Positions 24,691 through 34,800 of a stretch of DNA of 64,000 bases are shown here, one piece after another. Each line of letters begins with the position of its first letter. Position 1 is the stretch's first letter. The stretch is taken from the NCBI GenBank assembly GCA_022577435.1, contig JAKOON010000012.1, positions 1,897,001 through 1,961,000 of the forward strand, in the 5' to 3' direction. Origin of the DNA: Embiotoca jacksoni. Its lineage: Eukaryota; Chordata; Actinopteri; Embiotocidae. The notes below the pieces were generated by a model. That model made no database searches, had not been told where the DNA came from, and saw nothing but the letters and a program-made list of their open reading frames with translations. The translations under genes were made by a program, and so were the position numbers.

Positions 24691-27004
24691 GACACGGTGA
24701 CTATTTTCATAGTGGACAAACCACACATTTGTCCACCACCACTTTTAGTAATGTTTCACCTAAAACGACAGTTTGTCATGAAGACAGATATTCTATCATC
24801 TTTTCCTCCCAGGAATTAACTATTCCAGAGGCCAGAAGCCTTAGTGTAGTCACACAACCTGCACTGCAGAGCGCTTCTCCACTTCCCATGAGTTGCCCTC
24901 TTTATCGCTCTATTTTTATTACCACAAAAGTGTAGCCACATTAGCCACGACAGTTCAGGTTATGTCAAGTTAGCATTGTATTTGAGCAGCATGCTCAAAT
25001 GTCGTAGACCTTTCCAGCATGTCACTGCTCCGACCTCTGCTATGACTGGTTTAGTAATATTTCTGAAGGGACGTACCACCGACCAAATTCTCAGCATTGT
25101 TCATCTCTCTGTTTAATGAGTGACACAAAAAGGCACCTTCCTGACACCACCCCAAGAAATTTTACCGCATACAGTATCAAGACTTTGGAGTACAACATCA
25201 CACTTCTGCCGTGAAATTGTTATTGAAATGTGACTAAGTAAAATATACTTGCTGTTTTAACTATGAGTGAATTAAACCACCAGCTTTCAACTTGTGTCCC
25301 AGGACCGTCACAAAGGGTCACTTAAAAATGCCTTTTAAAAACAGTATTTTCGATTAAACTATTGACCTGAATTCGTTTTTTTGTAAGTTTGTGTTGCCAA
25401 CAATCTGAAACAAAATGTTAAAGACCACAGTATAACATTTTCCTTTAACTGCAGAGAAAGTGTTGTGCTGTTGTCTTATTTCGCATTCATGACTACTGGA
25501 GATTAGAGATGTGTGGTTGTAGTGCATTATTCAAAAGATGGAATTATACACATCAAGAATTCAGGTACACATCAATAATGGCGCGGTGGAACAAAGATCT
25601 GTGAAAGGCAGTAATGCAATGTACACTTACAATGCAAAGCAGCCCCAGCCTTTACATTTCGTTGCTGCATTCTTCTCCCAGCCGAATAATAACGTGGCTC
25701 AGTCAGTTACTTTCCCCTTTTGACTCGCCGCCCTCACAAACACCTCCACCTCCTGCTAAAATTATAATGATCTGGTGTTAATTGATGGGTTTGGATAATG
25801 CCATGGCATAAGGCCAGGCGTGCGCCACACAAATCACGTTCCTGATCAAACCAAAGGTTCTTAGCCCCAAGACACATTGCAGATGAGTTTTACATAAAAA
25901 AATAAATTAAAAAAATCCTCCCTCATTAATTTATGAAAAGGGCACCTCTCACAACACCATTATGTGGCCATTAGTGAGCGTGTTGCTTGGAAGACTCAAT
26001 CTATTTTCAGCTATGCTTGTTCAGATCATATACATTAATGCGTCATTATAATAACCTACTCACCTCTGTTTAATTAAATTGTTTGGCGTCTGTCATATGT
26101 TCCCAATGAGCCACAAATGCTGAGGGAGCTTTATGTATTTAAAAGGCCATCAATACAGAAGGCAGTTTTAGTCGGGTTGTTTAGAATAAGGCTGCTTGTG
26201 CAGTCTCGTGTGTTTTTAATGGAAGTATATCAACATCTATGTTGTCAAAGATTTTCACCTTGATTTAAATTCCCTGTGGCGCCTCCTGAGGAATGATCTG
26301 TTTACCTGCCAGCTCGTCTGTTTTCTATCTTTAGATCTTTATTTTTAACTTGTTCTCATTCTGCCTGTCTGTCTGTAAACTAACACAGCTCGTCTGTTTG
26401 CCCTTTTGTCTGTTGACTTGTTTGTTTGTGACCCGCCTCTCTGCGATGACTTCTCTTAAACAAACCACGCGATGCATCTTTTCTTTGTCGCTCAGAAGTG
26501 CAGCTCATCTGTCAAGTGTAAATGGTTTCAATGATCTTTGATTTATTTTACTTTTGGTCTGGCGACAGTTGAGGGAAATGATTATCGTGAAGGTAGCAGC
26601 GAGGGGTCAGACATCTTATTCAAATATCACCGGGACTTTCACCATGATGTTAGAAGGCAGAAGCAAATTCATAATCCCCAACTTTATACTTCTTCTCTCT
26701 CATGTCCCTCAGGCTCTGTGTTATTGTGCTGCATTCTTATGCAAAACCTAACTCACGTTGCAAATTCGGCTTGGTCTCTCGTAAAAAGAGACTTTATGGT
26801 TAAAAAATTTTTTTAAATGAATAGATGAGAATGGATGACTGTTTTAATGTTTTAGTGTGGCAAAAAATATCACAGTAAACGGTAATATAATGGTATCAGT
26901 AAAACTTTCTAGAAATATGACTTCAGTTGTAGGGCCCACTATCATTTAATACAGTTAAGACACAAAAGCAGGTGCCTCCTTATAAGCCAGTGTCTGGCAT
27001 AATT
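24691..27004. other. intergenic, candidate regulatory sequence within
   Basis: No gene. 25760-26200 is non-repetitive, with several homeodomain-type cores (TTAATTGATGG, TTAATTTATG, TTTAATTAAATTG), a texture seen in vertebrate conserved noncoding elements. Function cannot be shown from one genome. Confidence 0.35.
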
Positions 27005-27279
27005 AAAGGGCCAGTGTGTACGATTAAGGGTGATATATTGGTATAGTCGTTGTATTTTTGTTACGTTAGAAAAAACGTTTAAAATGTACAGAGGGAGCAG
27101 GTCCACTTCAATGGAGCCTGCCATGTTGCTTCGCCATGTTTCTACAGTAACCCATATTGGAAAAACCAAACACTGACTCTAGTGAGGAACTTTCATGTTT
27201 TTTGTGACTTTACAACTTCTGTAAATTTGGTTCCAAACCTCACCACTAGATATCATTAAATCCTACACACTGCTCCTTC
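27005..27279. mobile_element. MITE-like element (about 275 bp)
   Basis: Left end AAAGGGCCAGTGTGTACGATT and right end AATCCTACACACTGCTCCTT are imperfect inverted repeats around the shared core CAGTGTGTA(C/G)GATT. The interior has no coding capacity and carries words such as CCATGTTTCTACAGTAACCC and CACCACTAGATATCATTAAATC that I recall from a frequent teleost MITE. No clear target duplication. Confidence 0.7.
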
Positions 27280-30178
27280 AAAGCCGGCAGTAAATTTGCT
27301 CGGTATCTATTGGGTTTGGTACATCATAATGAAGGACATTGCTGATTGAGTTCCGAAATTAAACATGAATTGTAGAGATGGGTTGGTGTGGATCCAGTAT
27401 AGTTTTCCAATTGCACCAGATTTTAGATAGAAATCGATTACATGGCTTCTTCTCACCCCGAGACCAGATCCAGAGCCAGAATCTGTCCGATCCAAACTAT
27501 GTTTACTGAATCGGATCAAAGGTGTTGCTCAGTCTCTGTGACTCAAACAGGCTGGCAAGGTAAGAGATGCAAGACGCATTTGATTTGCTGTGACAGCGCA
27601 AAGGATGATTCACTGATGTTGTTCTTGAAGCGTGAGAGCTTACAGAAGTGCATCGCATCTTCTCAGTTTGTGTCCAACTACATCAAAGCCCTTCCTCCCC
27701 TCAGGGATGCCTCCACTGTGAATTAATTTGGCGACAGGGGGGAAAAGGAAAGGTTCTTGCACAATAAAATATCTTGAAGCATGGGGAGTTTCTAGGCTGG
27801 AAACTGAGCCAAACAGAGCACCAAAGGATACATTTAATTGATTGTTGTGTTGTTGCTCGCAAACTAAGTTTCTCTCAGCTTGAAATGGAATTGCAAAACT
27901 TTGAGGACTGAGAAGTCATGATCAGAAGATACTTGGTTAAAAGGCTTGTCATCATTAACAAAACATAGCCAGTCAATGTCTTTATCTTATTAGTATCTCA
28001 TAAATAACAATTTCATTGTTTTGGTCCCATTAATGGATCCTGGACAAGCACAAAAGAACAAATGACAGTACGTACTTTTGTTTTACAACTTTGAAGATGT
28101 TTTTAGAATCGGGCAGAGCGCGTCTCTTTTCTCACTCTTTAGCATATTGTTGAGATGCAGCAAACACAAACGTCTTCATTAACTTTGAAAAGACGATAAA
28201 TTAGACTCTTGCATTGTCTGTTTTTGTTGTGTAGTGACGAGACAGCGGCTTTATTATTAAGCCAGGTGGCATTGTTGTAATGACACCAGTTACAGGAGAG
28301 TAGTCAAACAACAATCTAATTAAAATTAACCATCAAAGAAAATCACTGCCAGGATGTTGTTGTCTATGATAAGGTGTCACTGACCATAACCCACCTGACG
28401 ATGACTGAGTGTGTAACACAAAGATCAGTACATGTATTATTAGAAAGATTATGGATTTCGGTGAGATTAGATTGTCTTTGGTTTGCTGGAACAAGTGCTC
28501 TGCTTCATAATGTTATCCTTGCACAGAATGAATAAAAGCTACCTTTGAGACATATTTAACCAGAGCTTTGTCATTCTCAGGTCTGTCAGTTTGTCAGAGA
28601 TCAGATTGATCATTTCTTTTTTGCTCCTAATGGTTTGAATCTGTTTAAATGACCTCGCTGTCGAGGGGAAATTATGGGCCCTCTGCATTTCAGCTGCACT
28701 AGAATTAGAGCACTTTAATAATGAGTCACATTAAAGTGCTTTTGCCACTTTTCTTTAAAGCTTAGCCTTCGATCACTGAAGTGAAGTTCTCATTTTAATA
28801 GCACATAGCTGCAAAAAAAAATGTCACAGACACAGTTCAAGAAATTAAAAGGAAAAGTAAGAAAACATACAAGGTATAAATATATTTGTGGTAACTTTTA
28901 TGCTCACCACACAACCTATTTTAATTGAATTTGTAAGGTGTCTTTAATACAGAAACAGTGTTTACTCTTTATTTTGGGGAGATACTGAAGACTCAGAGAC
29001 TTGTGCAGAAGAACATGTAACACTGTCATATGTTACCGGGCATTAATTACTGGCAGAAATGAAAAAAAATATTTCAGTCACGTACATAAACACGTAAGCA
29101 AGTAGCAGTGCTGTAGCTGAGTGTGAAAGAGGAGGAGAAAACCAAACAATCATACTCATTTGTCAAAGTCCTGATTTTAAAAATGAACAGATTGCAGGAG
29201 CATGCATGATTTATGAGCACGCTACTGCTCTGACTTAGCATCCACCACAAAATATAACTGTTGTAAAGCAGGGGAAAAGGGACGGTTACAGGCTGAATAG
29301 TAACCATTTGTTTACTGCTTTTTCAATGAAGTAGAAAAAAGGAAAAACATAATGTATTAACCAGACTATTAGTCATTTTGAACACCAAGGATTCAGACTC
29401 CAACCCTCCTTAATTTAATCTTTGCTTACTTTTGTGGCCAAAAGGGCAATTTATCAAAACAACAAGATTACAATTAGTGAGTAATCTTTTAACTGTAACT
29501 GTACACCTAGAAAAGGACCAAAAAAATGTGTCGAGTCAAAATGTCTGCATGGTAAAAAATGTATAGGGCAGATGCTTGCTCTCCTGTTTGTCTATAAGAC
29601 ACCATGGAAATTCCTCCTGTTGACATAAACCTTTGTTTGCATGGAGAGACGTTTTATCTGTACAACCATCAACTTTTTGGAGTCACTGCTCTGTTTTTTT
29701 TTCTTTCATTTTTAGCCAGTTTTAACTTGATATTTGATTACTCACCCATCCTCTTTTCATGCTCTTTTCATGTTCTGTTCTTACTTTGACAGCTGATGTT
29801 TTTTATGTACTGCCATTTACCCACAAATTTTGTGTTAACAGTCGAGTATAAGGCGCTTAATCAGAATATTTCCTTCTATTCTAAGGCGTAGGTGCAGCAC
29901 CCAAACTGTTTTGGGCAGCACCTAAAATGAATGAGGGCAAAATCATTGTGAAGACCATCGAAAACTAATGAAGTAACTTTCCCCAGATCTTATGTTGTAG
30001 TTGTTCCCCAGCGGAGAGCACGCTTTTTTTCTTAAACTTTTTAGGGTGTTGTTTATTATTTGCTCTAGCTTTTCAAAAAATTTTGAAAAATGATAAAGAT
30101 ATGATCAAATAATGGAAGTGGAATTTCATGTTTTCACATTCATTTTTAAGGAGGACCACTAAATCCCCCACTAGATAC
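27280..30178. other. intergenic, no gene recognised
   Basis: No coding exon. Contains the inverted repeat with a central AP-1 core at 28709-28740 and a weak imperfect hairpin at 29889-29924. Confidence 0.5.
28709..28740. promoter_or_regulatory. 11-bp inverted repeat around an AP-1 core
   Basis: AGCACTTTAAT (28709-28719) and ATTAAAGTGCT (28730-28740) are perfect reverse complements, separated by 10 bp holding TGAGTCA (28722-28728), the consensus AP-1/bZIP site. Whether this is a bound site, a hairpin or chance is unknown. Confidence 0.35.
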
Positions 30179-30183
30179 ACGTG

Positions 30184-30816
30184 TGTCAGGAGTTCAGTTT
30201 TGTCCTCCGTTTTGCCCCCGATCACCTCTCCTCCTGTGTCCTCTGTCTTTGTCTGTGGCCACGCCACTCACCTCCCATGGCCACGCCCCTCACCAGTCCC
30301 AGCAGATGCAGCCACTCACCCCTGATCACCACCTGCAGGTGTGCTGCATCTCCCTGATCACCTCCCCAGACTATATGTAACCTGCCCCTGCACAACTCTG
30401 GTTGTCGGTGCATTTTTGTTAGCCACCCGTCCGTCTTCCGTCTGCTCCCCGTCCGTCTTCCATCTGCTCCCCGTCAGCTCTCCGTCAGTCCTGTTCCCGT
30501 TCCTCCGGCCTCTGTGTCTCCTGCGGATATCCCCCGTCAAAATCACCAGTCGGTGGAGTTGCCCTCCCGGCTTGGAGGATTGTTGACGCCGTCCCTTCCG
30601 CTGGTCTGCTGGCTGCCCTGTTACCCGTGTCCCCCTGGAGCTGTCGGTTGAGTTGCCCTCCCGACTGGACGTAAAGTGGACACGCTCGGTGCCACCTTTT
30701 TGGTTTGTAGCTTTTTGTTTGTTTTTTGGACAATAAAGACTGTATTTTTGGAATTTGAAAACCTTGAGTCTGTGAGCTTGCATTTGGGTCCTGGAAAAAC
30801 ACCCCACCACATAACA
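30184..30816 (+). mobile_element. solo LTR of an LTR retrotransposon
   Basis: A 633-bp GC-richer block starts TGTCAGGAGTTCAG and ends CCACCACATAACA, so it has the TG...CA ends of an LTR. It is flanked by the perfect 5-bp direct repeat ACGTG (30179-30183 and 30817-30821), as expected of an integrase target duplication. Near its 3' part lies AATAAA (30732-30737), placing a probable R/U5 boundary and orientation on +. It also holds short internal repeats (CCGTCTTCCGTCTGCTCC-type, 30428-30480). There is no coding part, so it probably arose by LTR-LTR recombination. Its length and ends fit Ty3/Gypsy-like LTRs of fish; the family is inferred. Confidence 0.85.
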
Positions 30817-31820
30817 ACGTGCCTAACTCTTACACAAATTTAGGGGAAAACTCTACTAATGCTTTGCTGAACTGTGTGGTTACTTTTGTACTAATGGAAT
30901 TTATGATTATTGCAAGTTAACTGGATTTTCTCCAGTAAATCTCTAGTCAGCTACCGTCCTACATTTCATTTTAGGATATTTACAAAAAAAAAAAGGCCTC
31001 AGCAAACAAAACTCAAAACCACAACTTGATCACAAAAATACGTTCTTATTATCTGTACTTTTGCTTAGATTATGTGTATTAGGTTACTGTATAACTGTCA
31101 ACCCTACTGCCAGATGCTTAATGATGCAACAGCTGATAACCATTAGACAAGCCCTTAATTTTCCATTTGTAAACTCCAAAACAGGTATGATGTTTGCAGA
31201 GTTACATCAGCACAACACAAGGCACATCTCCCACACTGCTCTCAATCTTTTCTCATTATTACTGTAATCACAACAATGGAGACATAACTTACTGGCCACA
31301 CATATTAAGACAGCTAGTAAGGCTGCTCTTTCACTTTCAGTCTCTTCCAGTTTCGAGCGATCATTTCCAGTAAACTGCAACTGTAAACCTGAAATAACCT
31401 GAAAGACAACTAGAGAGAGACAGAGACTGACTCAAGGTGGATAAGGGAGAAGGAGGGAAGAAAAGGGAAGTTGATTTTCTGGAGAGATAACACAAGTGGG
31501 CGTAGCATGTAATAAGCACAGAAACAGGAACAAAGTGAAAATGTGCCAAAGTACACCTGCACACCTGAGCGCAGCCACTCCTTTACCAAAGCACATGAGA
31601 GATGGTTGAGGAGTGGAGTCATGCAAATGCATTGAAAACTCGTGCAACTTTAATATTTCACATCTCTGTTCACATTAATGCTGGATTTGTTTGGACGGAT
31701 TCCTGAGATTGGAGAGTTTATTTCATTTTTTTGTTTTGTGTATCATGTGTTACTTAAGAATTCTCAACTTAGCAGCTGGAAATACAACCTGATCGATATT
31801 TTTTGAGACCCACGTACCCG
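30817..31820 (+). other. upstream region of il22ra1
   Basis: Promoter and any 5' UTR should fall here. I see no clear TATA box at a sensible distance and cannot place the transcription start. The solo LTR ends only about 1.0 kb before the start codon. Confidence 0.4.
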
Positions 31821-31869
31821 ATGAAGATGTGGTCTATGAACGTTATTATCCTTCTCCTGTTCTGCTATG
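31821..31869 (+). CDS. il22ra1: il22ra1 exon 1: signal peptide
   Basis: ATG at 31821, then MKMWSMNVIILLLFCY with a hydrophobic core, ending at a strong GTAAGT donor in phase 1. A second in-frame ATG two codons later (31827) could also start. The upstream 5' UTR is not delimited. Confidence 0.8.
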
Positions 31870-34800
31870 GTAAGTGCAGAGTAGCAAATCTGATTTGATT
31901 TAAAGATGTTATTTAAAGGCAGTCAAACATTTTCTTCAAAGTAGTGCAAATAGGAGAATTAAATAATATCATACTTTACTTTACTTTACAAAGTAAAGTA
32001 AAGTATGATATTTTATAAAGTAAAGTAAATATAGTTTATAAAGAGTCAATGCCTCTCATTTGAAATGAAGGACAGTGCCATTACACTGAGGACTTTGGTC
32101 AGTGCAGTACAGTTTCATTTCACAGGCTGGATCATTTAATATTGAGTGCTTCATTGTACAACTTATAAAAATGCTAATTTTGAATGAACTACTATGTGTG
32201 TAAGTTTCTACCTTGTGTCTTCCACATCTTCAGTAAACTATGCGGGCTTTAAGATTAAAGCTGCAATATGCTCTGGGTTTTTAAACCACTAGACTGTGTA
32301 TGATCTTTCGAGCTATAACATGCAAGAAACTATACTGCTCACACTAAAGGATCGTGTTCCCTTTCTTGTGTCCGAGCCCGAGAGATGCCAATTATTTCAT
32401 TGTATCAGAGATGTGTCGGGACAAAGTTAAGGAACAAAGTGTAGTTTTGAGTTTCAGCTGCCAGCAGAAACAAAGTCCATGTTAAATAATCTCCCTGTGG
32501 TCCTGGATCAAGTGTATCAACAACTTTAAAATATTTAAAACAATTTTGGATTTATGAATTTGACAAATAATATCAAATGAACCAGACTGCATAAGATCAA
32601 AAAACATATTTTATCATCTGCCACAAAAAGATTCACGTCTCTTCTTGTCTTCCTACAGCTTGTCTTTCGACTGGCAATGGCGGAGTGCGTTTTGTCTCCA
32701 AGAACTTTGACAACGTACTCCACTGGGATCCTGTGAAGCCTGATTTTCCTGGGCAAAAGGTGCTGTATAGTGTCCAGTACTGGAGGTAAGACAGATCAGT
32801 GACTATTATAACGCCTATTCTTCCATTGCCCTCTTGCCCCTTTGTGTGTCCATGTACAGATCTATAATAGAGAGTTGGGTCAAAGGAGGAAAAATTGTGT
32901 TTGCTAGGTAAACATTTGGTTAGTTTAGAGTATCTGTCTGCCAAAGCATTGTAAAATCCACATTTTGGATTTTACAGTCATCTATACAAGACTTGGTGAC
33001 AAAGTAAGATCACATCCTGTACAATATGACATGCCAAATATAACTGAAAATCCACAGAATTTCAAAAAACTTTGTCAATAGCGTGGCATGTCATCCTTAA
33101 AAATACTCTGAGTTGTTAATCGTACCATTTTTTTTTTCCATCAATAAATCCCATAAAAAGACCAACGGCAACATGGAATTTCTCCTGGTAACAATCTTTA
33201 GAGCCGTAGACCTCCATTGTTGACCAAAGTCTGTTAAAATCAACTGAATGAACTACACTTGCACAGGAGCACATGTTCCTGCAATGCAAAGAAATGCAAA
33301 TCCGTGGTGGAAAATACTCAATACTCAATTAATGTTTGAATTAAGTTTGATAAAAATCCAAGTGCTCAGGTGATGGCAGGCATTACTTTGTCTTTTTGAA
33401 AGGCATACATTTATGAGCCTGTTATTAAAGATGTAGGGATGTGGTTCGGAACGGCAGACAATCTGGGGAAATCAATCTTGGGAGATGGACATTCATGGTT
33501 TTGGTCTTTTCATGAAATTTATTGACACAAAAAATATAGAAAACTGCCATCCTTAACCTTAAGGATCTAAAAATTGCATTTCTCTAAGTAAACAGGTCCT
33601 TTTCTGACTTTCTCTTGCCGTCTGTTTTTCCCTTTGTCTCTTCCACTATGTATGTGATTAGAAAAAGATAGTAGCTCAGGAAATGTATGTTCACCATTGT
33701 AATGCTTGGATTGGTCAGTGGCTTAGAAACAAAACTAAATAAGATCTATAGGGCCTGTTCCCAGTGATTAGTATGGACTACGCTCAGCTCTCCTCACTGA
33801 ATGGAGATGCAACTGTCATAGAAGGATTATTTTTTCTTTAGTCTCTACAAAAGGCCTCAGTAAAGTGGAAATGCCATCTGGTCCAATTTACTCATGACGC
33901 AGTCTCCCAGACAAATGTCAAGTGCTACCCCAGTCCTATTGACTTTTCTTCCAGCCACTGTCACCTGCAATTGCCGGAGTGACTTCCAGCGGCAAATCAG
34001 ACTCGTTCAACTATCCCTGGTCGATATCGGTTCCTCATTAAAACAAAATGCTATAGTTTTTCTGCCTCAAAAAGGCAGTTATGTGTGGTGAAATGATGAC
34101 AGTTGATTTTGTACAGTCAGGATGATTTTTGTGTGGTTAGTTCACTGTAGCTATTTTACAGCACAGAACAGCATCAGTGTCTGAATGCTGATATTTTAAA
34201 ATGTCACAACATAAAAGTCTTTTGTTAATGATTAACATTTTCAATCAAGTGATCCACGTGAATGAATAATCAAAACACTGTCAAATGGTAGATACATTTA
34301 GTTAAATACCCACTAGCGCATCTTGATTTACATATTGTTTCAATTAACCTGCATTCGTACATCGCCATATGTTTCCACTACCACAGTCTGATTCATTGTA
34401 CTCTACTCCTTACAGCGATGCCAAGGATCAGCCATTTCAGATAAAGAAGGAGTGTCAAAACATTACTGTGCCAAACTGTAACTTGACTGCAGAAACCCCA
34501 TCACTTCACTATGATCACTACCGGGCTCAGGTGTTCGTTAATGGTCGCATACTCGGATTCAGCAACATATTTAGACCTTTAAGAGACAGTAAGAATCTCC
34601 ACACTCACTCATGCATTACTTCCTCAAAGCCGCAGTGTATTCTGTTGCAACATCTACTCATTCATCTGTGTTTGTCTACAAAGCTGATCTAGGCGCACCC
34701 ATCTTGTCAATAAAGACAACAATGTCGTCCCTCTCTGTTAATGTCACCCTGCCTTTGGGGCCAAATGGAGTCCCCATTGAAGACATCATTACCAGGAGCA

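Noticed and set aside
29889..29924. Hairpin-like TAGGTGC...GCACCTA
   Set aside because: Only seven bp match before mismatches; common by chance.
30358..30817. Overlapping open frames on the - strand (up to 150 codons)
   Set aside because: They lie antisense inside the GC-rich solo LTR and show no protein family features.
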